Positions 44,239 to 55,219 of a stretch of 64,000 nucleotides of DNA are shown here, piece by piece. The stretch covers positions 62,001 to 126,000 of the forward strand of contig NZ_RZHF01000014.1 of the NCBI RefSeq assembly GCF_003990185.1, read 5' to 3'. The first letter of the stretch is position 1. Each line of letters starts with the position of its first letter. The stretch is from Vreelandella nanhaiensis (lineage in GTDB: Bacteria; Pseudomonadota; Gammaproteobacteria; Pseudomonadales; Halomonadaceae). The notes under the pieces are model-generated. The model saw only the letters and a list, made by a program, of their open reading frames with translations. It ran no database searches and was not told the origin of the DNA. The position numbers and the translations under genes are program-made.

Positions 44239-44413
44239 TATTATAAGGTATAAAAACAATAAGGAGATTCGTCCATTCCGTACTCAACATACTGAGGGCG
44301 ATATGTTGTTAGCTCAAAGCGTGACAGAGGAGCATAAAGGCGCGGATATCCTGAGTTAGCGGTACCCGCACATAACACTCTGTCTTTGATAATCAGAATG
44401 CCGCTCCCCGTAT

Positions 44414-44775
44414 TTAAGCCGGTTCAGGTATTGTTGTGTCTCGCAACGCCACCTGCAACTCACCAACGAGCCGTTCGACATTACGCCGCGCTTTCGCAAT
44501 CGACTTAGTCAATACTTCCCCACCTGCTTCCTGGCCTTCGATAGCGGTGTAGTGAATACGAGTAATACCAACAAACTCCAGTGCGAAAGTAAGGCTTGGC
44601 TCCAGATAATTCATGTGGGCCATCTCTTCGCCTGGCGACATATTCACGCCACCTTCTAGCGGTGAGTACGACCGCGTGCCTTTCTCGATCAGTAAGCTTG
44701 GGAGTGTAAGGGTTGTGCGGGTTGGTCTTATCGATACCGACCGTTCGCTCGGCCCTGATGATCTGATCTACCCAC
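44414..44775 (-). pseudogene. FMN-dependent NADH-azoreductase remnant (AzoR-like), 5' half lost
   Basis: Read leftwards, one frame gives QAWVDQIIRAERTVGIDKTN and HAVVLTAR, then a second frame continues EGGVNMSPGEEMAHMNYLEP and LTFALEFVGITRI. These are successive segments of the C-terminal half of an AzoR-type flavodoxin-fold reductase, so there is a frameshift around 44645-44680. The N-terminal half with the FMN-binding site is missing. It ends abruptly at a LysR fragment of opposite orientation. Confidence 0.75.
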
Positions 44776-44989
44776 GCCTGTGAGTGGCCAGGGCGTTATG
44801 CTGATGAGCCGTCATCTGATTGAAGATGAATTGGCCGAAGGGCGTCTGCTACAACCCTTTGGCCCCGAGCTGGCAGACGGCGCATTCTTTTTGGCCTACC
44901 CGGAAAGCTGCCGCAGCGATCCAACAATTTTGCCACTTCGGGACTGGGTAATGGAACTGCCTAGGAGGCTATCGGAGTCTTCATCTTAA
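44776..44989 (+). pseudogene. LysR-family regulator remnant (C-terminal end only)
   Basis: The frame VSGQGVMLMSRHLIEDELAE followed by GRLLQPFGPEL and a YPES...LRDWV ending is the C-terminus of a GcvA-type LysR regulator. The DNA-binding domain and most of the effector domain are absent. Its upstream edge adjoins the azoreductase remnant, which points the other way. Confidence 0.75.
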
Positions 44990-45204
44990 TAATTCTATAT
45001 TTTATACCGTTATCTTTATTGAGCTTTCAGAGGAGCACCGCTGTGCTTGCTTATAGCTATCAAGCAAATGTTGTCCACAAAACCGCTAATTAATGTCTTG
45101 CGTGACCTGATGCTCCGTCGACGTGTGTTCCATGGCGGAGTCTGATTCGGCTCAAATAGCGAGGCTGGGGCTGGGGCTGGGGCTGGGCGAAGGGGCAAGA
45201 AGGG

Positions 45205-45300
45205 TGGCGGAAGAGCGTGGGAGTCGAACCCACCAAGGACTGCTGGCAGCCCCTGCCAGATTTGAAGTCTGGCCGCCCCACCGGGGGTCGATCCTCTTCC
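45205..45300 (-). tRNA. selC: tRNA-Sec (anticodon UCA)
   Basis: On the minus strand the gene begins GGAAGAGGATCG and ends GCTCTTCCGCCA, with encoded CCA at 45207-45205. It is about 96 nt, long for a tRNA, with an extended acceptor and a long variable arm (GGCAGGGGCTGCCAGCAGTCC region). The anticodon loop CTTCAAA carries UCA (positions 45263-45265). These are the marks of the selenocysteine tRNA. It lies 22 nt downstream of selB on the same strand. Confidence 0.95.
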
Positions 45301-45322
45301 TTGAGCGTATCCCGTGCGTTAC

Positions 45323-47251
45323 CTAGCTCCACAGGGCGGTGCGGCGAATGCAGCGTTCATCCTGCACTCGGCGCGTAAAACCTATCCTATCAAAGAATTC
45401 GAGAATGTGGATGGCCAATTTGCGTCCGGTACCGATGCGGTTGCGAAATTCTGCGACGCGAATGGTGCCGTGTTCGTCCATCACTTCCCGCGCGACGCCT
45501 GCCATTTCATGTGTCGCAGAGGCGAGGTAGAAGTGATCCTTACGTACCTGATAGAGTCTGCCAAGGCGAGCACAGGCTGTCAGTACCTGGCGAACACGCT
45601 GTTCGTCGAGCCCGCTGTTTGCTGCCAGGTCGCGAACTCGGGGCGGCTGGAAGGGGGCTTCAGCCAGCAGGGGCTCAAGCCGTTGCCAGAGCGCCTCGTC
45701 GGGCTCCTTGAGTGCTGCGCGATGGCCGGGCAGAGAAATGAAGGGGCCATTGCTATCAAGCTGACCCGTCTCGATCAGTTGCTTGATCAGGCAACGGAAG
45801 AGGGGAGCAGGTAGTCGGGGAGCGGCCTGGCGATTCAGTCGCTCGCGCTCGGTACCCAGCATGGCGGGCTCGACCTGGTGGTTTTCGGCGACTACTTGGA
45901 TAATCCGCTCTCTAAGCGATTCAATGGCTTTTCGGGAGAAAGCTCTAACCTCGCCCTCGGCAGCGAGGACTTGGCCTGCGGATGCCTCGACCAGCGGCGT
46001 TAGCTCGTGAACGCTGATATTAAGGTTGCGCGCCATGCTATTAAGGTTCTGGCCTTCGGGGTGGAGATCGAGTGCGGCACGCAGCGGTTCATGAAGGTCG
46101 TAAGGTGGGTTGACGCTTGCGCATTCAGCGAGTGCCGCCAGCCAGGCCAGACGCCCGGGGGCGCGCTGGCCGCGGCGGGGTGGTTCGCCGTCCAGTGCGA
46201 TCCCTCCGCCGAGGGTAATATGCCCGCCATGATCACGGATGACGAAGCGATCCCCCAGGCAGGCGTGTACCGGGCTGTCACAGACCAGTTGGCCAAGCAT
46301 GCTTTTGCCTGGTTCGAGCCGTTGCCCTTCGAGGAGCGAGACCCGCCCCATGAGATGGGCTGCCCCTAGGTGTATATGGATTGGCGCCCAGTGCTTGAGC
46401 GGTGGGGCGGAGTCGAGCAGCCTTAGCTGGATATCAAGTCGCTTAATGGGTGGTGTTTCCAGCGTGTCGGCGACGACCCAGTCGCCACGGTTGATGCGAT
46501 CCCGTTCTACGCCAGCTCCTGCAAGGTTGAGCGCTACCCGGTCGCCCTGGCGTGCCTGCTCGCTCTCGTGGTTTTGACGACGCAGCTGGCGGACTCTGGC
46601 CTTATGTCCGTTGGGTACCAGGCGCACCATGTCACCTTTGGCGATGCAGCCGCTGAGTGCGGTACCGGTCACTACCAAGCCTGCACCTGGCAGGGCGAAA
46701 ACGCGATCCACACTAAGGCGGAAATACCCATAAGGAGAGGACGCCTGCTGTTGGGCCGCCTGGGTCCATAGCGTGTCGCGCAGTGCCGCCACGCCTTCAC
46801 CACTATGGCTAGAGACGTCATGCAGCGGCGCCTTGGCGAGCCGTGTCCCTGCCAGCAGGTTGATGATCTCTCGCCTGACTTCCTGGCGCCGTGTTTCGTC
46901 GACTCGATCAATCTTGGTCAGCGCTACCACACCGCGGTCGACACCGAGAAGGTCAAGGATCTGGACATGTTCTATCGTCTGGGGCATCACACCATCGTCG
47001 GCGGCCACCACCAGCAAGGCCGTATCGATGCCAGCACTACCCGCGAGCATGTTATGCAGGAACCGATGATGCCCGGGCACGTCGACGAAGCCGAGCTCAA
47101 TGCCCGTCTCGACCTCGGGGTAAGCGAAACCAGCTTCGATGGTCAGCCCGCGTGCCTTCTCCTCTTTAAGACGATCGGTATCGATACCTGTCAGCCGCTG
47201 GATCAGGGCGGTCTTACCATGGTCGACATGGCCGGCAGTGCCGACGATCAT
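45323..47251 (-). CDS. selB: Selenocysteine-specific elongation factor SelB
   Basis: This GTPase carries Sec-tRNA to UGA codons marked by a SECIS hairpin. The 642-residue protein starts with the EF-Tu-like GTPase domain: G1 GHVDHGKT, G3 DVPGHHRF and G4 TKID. Beta-barrel domains follow, and a C-terminal half built of winged-helix repeats binds SECIS RNA. Its ATG overlaps the selA stop (ATGA), indicating coupled translation. The target is the fdoG UGA codon at 53843-53845. Confidence 0.95.
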   Translation of the reverse strand: MIVGTAGHVDHGKTALIQRLTGIDTDRLKEEKARGLTIEAGFAYPEVETGIELGFVDVPGHHRFLHNMLAGSAGIDTALLVVAADDGVMPQTIEHVQILDLLGVDRGVVALTKIDRVDETRRQEVRREIINLLAGTRLAKAPLHDVSSHSGEGVAALRDTLWTQAAQQQASSPYGYFRLSVDRVFALPGAGLVVTGTALSGCIAKGDMVRLVPNGHKARVRQLRRQNHESEQARQGDRVALNLAGAGVERDRINRGDWVVADTLETPPIKRLDIQLRLLDSAPPLKHWAPIHIHLGAAHLMGRVSLLEGQRLEPGKSMLGQLVCDSPVHACLGDRFVIRDHGGHITLGGGIALDGEPPRRGQRAPGRLAWLAALAECASVNPPYDLHEPLRAALDLHPEGQNLNSMARNLNISVHELTPLVEASAGQVLAAEGEVRAFSRKAIESLRERIIQVVAENHQVEPAMLGTERERLNRQAAPRLPAPLFRCLIKQLIETGQLDSNGPFISLPGHRAALKEPDEALWQRLEPLLAEAPFQPPRVRDLAANSGLDEQRVRQVLTACARLGRLYQVRKDHFYLASATHEMAGVAREVMDEHGTIRVAEFRNRIGTGRKLAIHILEFFDRIGFTRRVQDERCIRRTALWS

Positions 47252-48711
47252 GGCTGGCCACCCAGGGGCATATCGAGAAGGCTCTCATAGCGCTGCTTCA
47301 ACGCCGTGAACTGAGCAACGAAAGCGTCTTCGTCCGTAGGGTGGTGTAGACAGCGCAGGTCGAGATAGAGGGCGCCATCGTGAAGACGGCCGATGACCGG
47401 GCGGGGCAGTTGACGAAACGCTGCCTCAATGCGTCTGAGACACCTCTCCCTGGCGTGGCGGTCACCGCTTACTGGGCGCCAGACCAGAGCGTAGCTCGGT
47501 AATCGGTCGACGGGCAGCGAGCCGCTGCCAAGCTGACTTGAACAGGGAGCTAGGGAGACGTCGATGTCATCGAGCAGGGCCTGGGCGGAGTCAAGCAGAC
47601 GTTCGCCAGTCGCCGCGATGTCGGTTTCTGGTCGCGTCAACATTGCCAGTGTGGGAATGTCCCGCTGTGGTGCGTCGCTGTCGCGGTAGAGGCGCAGGGT
47701 GGCTTCCAGAGCGGCTAAGGTCAGCTTGTCGAGGCGCAGGGCACGCTTGAGGGGATGGCGCTTGATAGTGTCGATAAGTTCACGACGACCGACGATCACT
47801 CCCGCTTGTGGGCCGCCCAGCAGTTTGTCGCCGCTGAAGGTAACGACGTCGGCACCGGCGGCGATAGCCTCGCGAGGTTGCGACTCATGAGGCAGGCCAA
47901 GCGCAGAGAAGTCGGTCAGTGCGCCGCTGCCCAGGTCGACCAGGAAGGGGACGCCATGAGCGTGTGCAATGCGCGCCAGTTCGCTCTCAGGCACGCTCTT
48001 GGTGAAACCGGTGATGGCGTAGTTAGAAGTGTGTGCCTTGACGATCAGACCCGTGTTCTCATTCAGTGCAGCCTGGAAATCCCGCACATGGGTGCGATTG
48101 GTGGCGCCTACCTCATGCAGTCGGCAGCCGGCCGAGACCATGATGTCGGGCATGCGGAAGGCACCGCCTATCTCAATCAGCTCGCCTCGTGAGATGACTG
48201 CCTCGCGACCGCAGGCCAGGGCGCTCAGTGCTAGCAGCACCGCACCGGCGTTGTTGTTGACCACGGTGGCTGCCTCGGCGCCGGTAAGTTCGCAGAGCAG
48301 CGGCTCCACCAGCCGGTCCCGGTCGCCGCGGCCGCCGCTATCAAGGTCGTACTCGAGCGCCGTGGGATGACGGGCGGCCTGGGCCATGGCTTCGATAGCA
48401 GGCTCGGCAAGTAACGAGCGGCCGAGGTTGGTATGGATCACCGTGCCGGTCAGGTTGAAGACGCTGCGACTGTTGGGTCGTGCCAGCTGTTCCAGGCGTT
48501 CAAGCGCTCGGGCAGTGAGTGTTTCGAGAGAGATGTTAGCGTGCTGATGCTCGGTACGCCCTGTCGTGTTGGCGAGGCGCGAGCGCTCGCTCTCCAGGGT
48601 TAGGCGAATAGCCTCTCTGACTAGGCGCCAACCGTGACGCAGTTGGGCTTTCTGCAGGGTGGGATGTGCCAGCAGGGTGTCTACGGCGGGCAGACTGCGT
48701 CGAACGTCCAT
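47248..48711 (-). CDS. selA: L-seryl-tRNA(Sec) selenium transferase SelA
   Basis: This PLP enzyme converts Ser-tRNA(Sec) to Sec-tRNA(Sec) using selenophosphate. Started at 48711 it has 487 residues, close to the family size; an ATG six codons upstream or longer forms are possible but have poorly spaced ribosome sites. Seen in the sequence are [14 protein letters not shown], the central [13 protein letters not shown] and the PLP lysine in [14 protein letters not shown]. It lies between fdhE and selB. The selenophosphate synthetase gene selD is not in the window. Confidence 0.94.
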   Translation of the reverse strand: MDVRRSLPAVDTLLAHPTLQKAQLRHGWRLVREAIRLTLESERSRLANTTGRTEHQHANISLETLTARALERLEQLARPNSRSVFNLTGTVIHTNLGRSLLAEPAIEAMAQAARHPTALEYDLDSGGRGDRDRLVEPLLCELTGAEAATVVNNNAGAVLLALSALACGREAVISRGELIEIGGAFRMPDIMVSAGCRLHEVGATNRTHVRDFQAALNENTGLIVKAHTSNYAITGFTKSVPESELARIAHAHGVPFLVDLGSGALTDFSALGLPHESQPREAIAAGADVVTFSGDKLLGGPQAGVIVGRRELIDTIKRHPLKRALRLDKLTLAALEATLRLYRDSDAPQRDIPTLAMLTRPETDIAATGERLLDSAQALLDDIDVSLAPCSSQLGSGSLPVDRLPSYALVWRPVSGDRHARERCLRRIEAAFRQLPRPVIGRLHDGALYLDLRCLHHPTDEDAFVAQFTALKQRYESLLDMPLGGQP

Positions 48712-48798
48712 TGTCGTCTTCAAATCCATGCCGAGTTTTAAGTTCCTAAGGTATAGCATGGCCGGGAGCGGGTCGTCCATGGCCGCTCGGGGATGGCC

Positions 48799-49698
48799 TC
48801 ATTCACCAACAATCAGCAATGGGTTGAAGCCGCTGCGACGATACTGTTTTTCCTCGGCGAGCAGTAGATCCAGCGCTAGGCTGGCGAGGTCGTCGGCGAG
48901 GGGTTCAGCATGCGCGTCGAATTCACATGGCATGATTTTAAGGTAAGAGTGACAGTCGCCACACGTCTCGGCCTGGGTGGGGAGCAGGCGCTCACCGGCC
49001 TCGTCCTCAAGACTCAGGTAGTCAAGCTTGCCGCTCTGATCGCAGACACTGCACTTGGAGCGCTCCAGATACCACTGTGTTGCGCATAACCCGCACTGCA
49101 GGTAACGTACCCCACTGCGTTTAGAATCAATCTGGATGACGCTTGCCACTGGCAGCGAGCCGCAACAGGGGCAGAGCGAACGGGCCTCGGCGGTGGGACG
49201 TTTTGGTGGATGGGGCAGAGTACGCACCAGGCGCAGCCAGGCCACCTGCAACGCTGCCGCTATCAAAGGCATCAGCCCCCGGCTAGCTTCGGGGCCGGGG
49301 CGCGCCTCGAGCACTTCTTGGGCGAGGCGGTCGATCTCTTCCTTGGGCAACTTACGCAGGGTGTCGAGCAACGGCCGTTGCGCCTCGCCAATATGCAAGT
49401 CGAGGCCATCGAGAAGCGCCGTAAGTTCACTATGAAAATCGATGTCGCGGCAAAGCGCCTGAGTACCCAGCGGCGGCATGCCGTGCTCCAGTGCCAGCAC
49501 AAAGGCATCTGGCTCGGGCAGCCACGCCGGAGTGTTGCGCTCTAGAGCCCGCTGCTGTGCCCGGGAGAGTTGTGCCATGAAGGCCAAAAAATCGCGTAGC
49601 GGCTCGATACGCTCGGAAAGGTCGCACAGGCGCTGTGCGCGCTGTGCAAAGTGCTCTTGCTTGGGCAGCACCACGGAAGGGGGATCCATGACGCCCAT
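48799..49698 (-). CDS. fdhE: Formate dehydrogenase accessory protein FdhE
   Basis: This cytoplasmic iron-binding, rubredoxin-like accessory protein is needed for active respiratory formate dehydrogenase. The 299-residue protein has the paired Cys motifs CPCCGS, CGLCATQW, CSVCDQ and CGDCHSYL in the C-terminal half. ATG at 49698 is preferred; longer forms would overlap fdoI. It follows fdoI by 23 nt, as in many fdo/fdn operons. Confidence 0.92.
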   Translation of the reverse strand: MGVMDPPSVVLPKQEHFAQRAQRLCDLSERIEPLRDFLAFMAQLSRAQQRALERNTPAWLPEPDAFVLALEHGMPPLGTQALCRDIDFHSELTALLDGLDLHIGEAQRPLLDTLRKLPKEEIDRLAQEVLEARPGPEASRGLMPLIAAALQVAWLRLVRTLPHPPKRPTAEARSLCPCCGSLPVASVIQIDSKRSGVRYLQCGLCATQWYLERSKCSVCDQSGKLDYLSLEDEAGERLLPTQAETCGDCHSYLKIMPCEFDAHAEPLADDLASLALDLLLAEEKQYRRSGFNPLLIVGE

Positions 49699-49721
49699 CG
49701 GGGCATTGCCATATGCGTGGT

Positions 49722-50429
49722 TCACTTGGGCTCCTCTCCTGTCATGATTTGGTGCTGCGGCTTGGACATCTCTCGCTCCTTGCGCTCCTTCTCCATTTCC
49801 TCCTCGTACCATAAATCATGATGATGTTTCGCCCACGGTTTGCTGACCCGGCCACGGATCATGGCGGTGAACGAACCCTTCACCCAGATACCCGAGTAGA
49901 TGTGGATGATCAGGGTAATGATCGCCAGGAAAGCCACATAAGCGTGCCCAAAGGCGGCCAGCCGACGTAGAGTGATAGGGATGGCATCGGCGAAGTAGGG
50001 CTGCCAGATGAGCAGGCCAGTCACCAGCAAAAGTGGCACGCAGAGCACCATGATCCAGTAGACCAGCTTTTGCCCAGCATTGTTCTTGCCCACCGGCGGT
50101 AGGCGCTCGTCATGATTGCTCAGCACATCCTTGATCTGCTTGAGCCACTGAATGTCATGACGCTTGATCAGGCTCACCTTGAAGAAGCGGATCGCCATGA
50201 TCACGAAAAATAGCGTCATGAACAACCCAATATACGGATGTAGAATACGCGTCATCGTCGGGCCGCCGAACAGGCCGGTCAACGACCAGAAAAAGGGGTG
50301 AAATAAGGGCAGCCCACTGAGCACCAGCATCACGAAGCTGATCGCAATGAGCCAGTGATTGATGCGCGATAGTGCGTCATATCGCAGGATGCCCGGATCG
50401 GATTTGGCATGTGGCTTCGGCTTGCTCAT
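49722..50429 (-). CDS. fdoI: Formate dehydrogenase cytochrome b subunit
   Basis: This inner-membrane diheme cytochrome b passes electrons from formate oxidation to quinone. The 235-residue protein has four membrane segments with the family blocks [37 protein letters not shown] and a late [17 protein letters not shown], which provide the heme histidines. Its ATG overlaps the fdoH stop (ATGA). The basic, charged C-terminus is cytoplasmic. Confidence 0.93.
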   Translation of the reverse strand: MSKPKPHAKSDPGILRYDALSRINHWLIAISFVMLVLSGLPLFHPFFWSLTGLFGGPTMTRILHPYIGLFMTLFFVIMAIRFFKVSLIKRHDIQWLKQIKDVLSNHDERLPPVGKNNAGQKLVYWIMVLCVPLLLVTGLLIWQPYFADAIPITLRRLAAFGHAYVAFLAIITLIIHIYSGIWVKGSFTAMIRGRVSKPWAKHHHDLWYEEEMEKERKEREMSKPQHQIMTGEEPK

Positions 50430-51358
50430 GGCCGTTTCTCCTCGGACTGTTGGTCACGCTCCTCGTCTGCGTGCACTTCTTCCTCCTCCTCTTCTGATGT
50501 CTCCTTGGGACCAGCGGTGAGGTAGTGGAAGAACCCCGCAAATGCCGCAAGCCCGATAGCCACCGAGGCCAGCGGCTTGGGTATACCTTTCCAGGCCTCG
50601 ACCAGCGGGCTGATGCGCGGGTCCTTGGGCAAATCGTTGTAGATCTCCGGTTCGTCGGCATGTTGCAGCACATAGATCACATGGGTGCCACCGACTCCTT
50701 GAGGGTTGTAAATACCGGCATTTTCAAAGCCGCGTTCCTTGAGAAAGTCGGTGCGCGTCTCAGCGAGATCGAGCATGTCCTCCCTGGTGCCGAACATGAT
50801 CGACCCGGTGGGGCACGATTTTACACAGGCCGGCTCCAGGCCATGATAGACACGATCGGAACACAGTGTGCATTTATAAGCCTTGGAATCCTTTTTCGAA
50901 ATCCGCGGAACATCGAAAGGACAGCCAGCGACACAGTAGCCGCAACCGATGCAGTGCTCGGAGTTGAAGTCAACGATGCCGTTGGCGTACTGGACAATAG
51001 CGCCGGGCGCGGGGCACGCCTCAAGGCAGCCCGGTTCGGCGCAGTGCATGCAGTTGTCCTTGCGGATCAGCCACTCCAGGTTGCCTTGTTCGTTCTCGTG
51101 CTCGTTGAAGCGCATCACTTGCCAGGTATTGGGCGTCAGGTCGGTCGGGTTGTCGTATTCACCCACGCATTCACCCACCTCGTCACGCAAGTTATTCCAC
51201 TCGGAGCATGCAACTTGGCATGCCTTGCAACCGATGCAGCGGGATACGTCGATCAGCTTGGTGACCGTTTCGACCCCATCGTCACGCTCCTGGGGCGATG
51301 GCACCTGAGTTGCTGAGCGTTTGACTATATTCTGCAGATTGATCTGATCGCCTCTCAT
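50426..51358 (-). CDS. fdoH: Formate dehydrogenase iron-sulfur (beta) subunit
   Basis: This electron-transfer subunit has four [4Fe-4S] clusters, with Cys motifs [38 protein letters not shown] and [20 protein letters not shown] single membrane anchor ([15 protein letters not shown]) lies near residue 270. It ends in a strikingly acidic tail of about 30 residues, a halophile trait not present in the E. coli protein. AAGGAGG lies between the fdoG stop and its ATG. 310 residues. Confidence 0.95.
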   Translation of the reverse strand: MRGDQINLQNIVKRSATQVPSPQERDDGVETVTKLIDVSRCIGCKACQVACSEWNNLRDEVGECVGEYDNPTDLTPNTWQVMRFNEHENEQGNLEWLIRKDNCMHCAEPGCLEACPAPGAIVQYANGIVDFNSEHCIGCGYCVAGCPFDVPRISKKDSKAYKCTLCSDRVYHGLEPACVKSCPTGSIMFGTREDMLDLAETRTDFLKERGFENAGIYNPQGVGGTHVIYVLQHADEPEIYNDLPKDPRISPLVEAWKGIPKPLASVAIGLAAFAGFFHYLTAGPKETSEEEEEEVHADEERDQQSEEKRP

Positions 51359-51367
51359 CTCGCCTCC

Positions 51368-54300
51368 TTAAAGCTTGTCCACACGCACCAGGAACGACTT
51401 GAACTCCGGCGTCTGGGTATTGGCGTCACCCACGGATGGCGTCAAGGTATTGGTCAGGTGAGCCCGTTTGGTTTCCCCCAGGTAGCCCCAGTGAAGCGGG
51501 ATGCCTATCTGGTGCACCGTCCGACCCGCTACCTGCAACGGACGGATGCGCTTAGTCACCACCGCTACCGCTTCGATATAGCCGCGCTTAGAACTGACAC
51601 GGACCCGGTCGCCCTTGGCAATGCCCAGTTCGTTGGCCAGGCTTTCGCCAATCTCCACGAACTTCTCCGGCTGGGCGATGGCGTTCAAGCGGTTGTGCAT
51701 CGTCCAGTAGTGGAAATGCTCGGTGAGGCGATAGGTGGTAGCCGCATACGGAAACTCCTCGAAGCTGCCGAAATTGGCCCGATCCTGCTCGAAAACCCGC
51801 GCCCCTGGATTGTTCTTGGCCAATGGGTTGCTGGGGTGCATCGGATTATTGGCGATCGGTGTTTCAAACGGCTCGTAATGTTCCGGGAAAGGCCCTTCGA
51901 CCATACGGTCACGGGCAAAGAATTGTCCTCGACCCGTCTGGTTCATGATGAAGGGACCCTGAGCTACCGTCGGTGCAGATTCCACCGGGAAGTCGGGAAC
52001 GTCATTACCCACCCAGCGATTGCCGTTCCACCAGACGACTGCTTTGCGCTCGGACCACGGCGTGCCGTCGGGACGTGCGCTTGCCCGGTTGTAGAGGATG
52101 CGCCGGTTGGCCGGCCATGACCAGGCCCAGCCCAGCGTCTGACCAACGCCGTAGGGGTCAGAGTTGTCGCGGCGGATCATCTGGTTGCCTTCGTCGGTCC
52201 AGCAGCCGGCAAAGATCCAGCAACCGCTCGCCGTACTGCCGTCGGCACGCAGCATGCCGAAATCTTCGACCTGTTCCCCTGCCCGACAGACAAGATTGCG
52301 CTGCTCGTCATAGACGTCCTCAAGTGCCCAACCGTTGTACTCCCGGGCCAGTTCGTTGGGGCTGGGCTCTGCGGGGTAGCGATAGGGCCAGCTCAGATTG
52401 AGCAGTGCATCCGAAAAGGCGCCGCCTTCGTTGCGATACATCTGCTGTATCCGCAAGAAGATGCCAGCTAAAATGGCGGTATCGGGAAGCGCTTCGCCCG
52501 GTGGCGGTGCCGCTGCCCAGAACCACTGCAGCCAGCGCGAGCTGTTGACGATAGTACCGTCTTCCTCGGCGAAGCAGGTGGTGGGCAGCCGGAATACCTC
52601 AGTGTCGATCTCGGCAGTGTTCACGTCGTTGAATTCGCCATGGTTCTTCCAGAACTCGGCGGTCTCTGTTCTCAGCGGGTCAATGACCACCAGATACTTC
52701 AATCGGGAAAGCGCCGCACTGGTCTTGGCCTTGTGCGGAAAGGCGGCCAGCGGATTGAAGCCTTGGCAAATGTAGCCAGTGATTTCGCCATGGCTCATCC
52801 GCTCGAAGGTATGAATCACGTCATACAGTGTCTCGCTTAGCTTGGGCAGCCAGTCATAGCACCAGTTGTTCGCTTCGGTGGCTGCATCGCCGAACCAAGC
52901 TTTCATCAGGCTGACATGAAAACGCTCGTAATAGCGCCAGTAGGAAACTTCACCAGGCAGCAGGTCCGGGCGTGAGCGATCAAGGATATAGGCTTCGTAA
53001 TCCTGCTCATCGGCCTCGGGTAGCGTCATGTACCCAGGTAACAAATCCGAGAGCAGTCCAAGGTCGGTCAGCCCCTGAATATTGGAGTGGCCGCGTAAGG
53101 CGTTGACGCCGCCCCCGCGCATACCCATGTTGCCAAGCAGCAACTGGAGCATCGCCGCGGTGCGAATGATCTGCGAGCCGATCGAGTGCTGCGTCCACCC
53201 CAGTGCGTAGAGAATCGTCATGGTCTTGTCGTCCACAACGGTCGCAGCGACCATGTCCCAGACGTGCTGGATCTTGTCACGGGGCGTGCCGCACACCGAG
53301 GAGACCACATCAAGGGTGTAACGGCTGAAGTGCGCACGCATCAATTGGAACACGCAACGGGGATGCTGAAGCGTATCGTCACGCAGGGCGTGGCCTTCGT
53401 CGGAGTACTCGTACTGCCAGGTCTCTTTGTCGTATTCACCATTCTCGGCATCGTAGCCGGTGAACAGGCCATCCTCGAAGCCGAACTCCTCGCGCACGAT
53501 GAGACTCGCGTCGGTATAGGCGCGCACATACTCATGATGGATCTGGTCGGTTTCGATCAAATAGCTGATCAGACCACCCAGAAAAGCGATATCAGTGCCG
53601 GTACGAATTTCCGCGTAGTAGTCCGCCACCGCTGCCGTGCGGTTGAAGCGGGGGTCGACCACCACTAGGCGGGCATCATTATGCTCCTTGGCTTCCATTA
53701 CCCAGCGAAAACCGACAGGGTGCGCCTCGGCGGCATTGCCACCCATGACGAGAATGAGATCAGCGTTGCGAATGTCAACCCAATGGTTGGTCATGGCACC
53801 GCGACCGAATGTTGGGGCAAGACCTGCCACCGTCGGTCCGTGTCAGACGCGTGCCTGGTTGTCGAGTACCACCATGCCAAGGCTACGGGCTATCTTCTGG
53901 CTCAGGTAAGCCGTCTCGTTGGTCGAGGCGGATGCCGCCAGCATTCCGGTCGTGGTCCACTGGTTGATCGTATTGCCTTCAGCGTCCTGGTCGACAAAGT
54001 TGGCATCGCGATCATCCTTCATGTGTCGGGCGATGCGTGTCAGCGCCTCGTCCCAGCTGATGCGTTTCCACTCATGGGTGCCGGGTTCGCGTACCTGGGG
54101 ATACTTCAGGCGCGATTCGCTCTGAATGTAGTCGAGTAGTCCCGCCCCCTTGGGACACAGCGAGCCGCGACTGACCGGATGGTCTGGGTCGCCCTCGACA
54201 TGGTAGATGTTATCAATACTGTTGATCGCTCCATCGCCGCGGCTATAGAGCAGCACGCCGCAGCCCACCGAGCAGTAGGTACAGTTGCTGCGGGTTATCT

Positions 54301-54436
54301 TGGCACCGGTAAGCTTAAAGTGGCGGATCGATGCGACCGCAGGCTCAGGAGCAAAGCCCATCATCGCCATGCTGGATGTGGCCATGCCGACTGCACCGAG
54401 TTTGAAGAACTGTCTTCGCGTAACCTTCAGAGTCAT
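51368..54436 (-). CDS. fdoG: Selenocysteine-containing formate dehydrogenase alpha subunit
   Basis: This is the catalytic Mo/W-bisMGD subunit that oxidises formate to CO2 in the periplasm. The gene spans an in-frame TGA at 53843-53845 (minus strand) in the context NQARV-Sec-HGPTVA, exactly where FdnG/FdoG carries selenocysteine, so both open parts form one protein of about 1022 residues. The N-terminus has a Tat signal (TRRQFFKLG) and a [4Fe-4S] site CTYCSVGCG. It is first in the fdoGHI-fdhE-selAB-selC series. CAGGAGG precedes the ATG. The SECIS hairpin follows the UGA. Confidence 0.95.
53806..53845 (-). promoter_or_regulatory. Bacterial SECIS element directing UGA recoding in fdoG
   Basis: On the minus strand the UGA is followed about 15 nt later by a GGCA/TGCC stem enclosing the loop GGTCT (53816-53828). 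The GGUCU loop and spacing are those recognised by SelB in formate dehydrogenase mRNAs. Outer pairs around ACGG/CCGA could extend the stem. Confidence 0.85.
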
Positions 54437-54586
54437 GACGGCCTCCTGTCGATTTGTTATGAATATTATAAGCTTCTGACAAAACAGGTTTATCTGTTAA
54501 GCATAGCAGTCTGTTTTTGTTTGGCGATGCGTCGCGGTGTCATTTTGCCAATGGCAAGCTTGTCTTCAGGGCTTACTGCCAACGGC

Positions 54587-54988
54587 TTATTCGGGCGAGT
54601 CAGAGGTGCTGGCCTGTGGTTCACCATCTTCCTGGCGCCCACTATCATCGGCACCCAGCGGTTCATCCGGCAGCCGCGCCTCTTCGTGCTCCGGTGACTC
54701 GGTTTCGTAGACGGGCCCAGCATCGGACTGGGAGGCAGGGGTCTGGAACATGGCATCGCCCCGCGATTGACCACCACCGGTGGTTTCATCCTCCTGATCC
54801 ATATCCGCACCTGTAATGCCGCTCGTGGTACCGGCCGTGCCGGTATCTATATTCGGCTTATCGGGCATTGCGTGAGGAGCCAGTGCACTGCTTTCATCCT
54901 GAGGGGCTGCCGGCTCGGCAGCCTGGAGCGTGATCATGGAGCCAGCGCCTAGCAGGGCAATAATGAGGGGAAGTGTTCGTCGTATCAT
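54587..54988 (-). CDS. Small acidic exported protein of unknown function
   Basis: This 133-residue protein has a clear signal peptide (MIRRTLPLIIALLGAGSMITLQAAE, cut near AAE, or held as an anchor) and a low-complexity mature part rich in Asp, Glu, Gly, Ser and Pro with no Cys. GAGGAG precedes the ATG. It lies 150 nt upstream of fdoG on the same strand. It shows no known domain. It may be a halophile periplasmic filler or stress protein, and its link to formate dehydrogenase is only positional. Confidence 0.65.
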   Translation of the reverse strand: MIRRTLPLIIALLGAGSMITLQAAEPAAPQDESSALAPHAMPDKPNIDTGTAGTTSGITGADMDQEDETTGGGQSRGDAMFQTPASQSDAGPVYETESPEHEEARLPDEPLGADDSGRQEDGEPQASTSDSPE

Positions 54989-55219
54989 GCTTGAACTCCT
55001 CGAATGGGCGGGCGGGAGAGATCAGACAAAAGAAACTCAGTAGGCCTCGTTCAGTCGCGTCGATTATCGCCCAGTGGTTGGCTATAGCATGCTCAACCAA
55101 TCGCTCCATGCTGACCTTCATGTATTGGCCACAGAACCGTATCCTACCTTCTGTATAGACAGTAGTGACGCTTGGTGCAAGCACATGCGTAAAGAGGTAT
55201 CTATCCCGTCACCGTTATC

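Noticed and set aside
45161-45190. GGGGCT tandem units next to selC
   Set aside because: Only about four 6-bp units; simple-sequence DNA with no further structure.
53831-53845. Apparent frameshift or split between two formate dehydrogenase ORFs
   Set aside because: Both parts are in the same frame and are separated only by TGA at the known selenocysteine position, with a SECIS hairpin and sel genes nearby.
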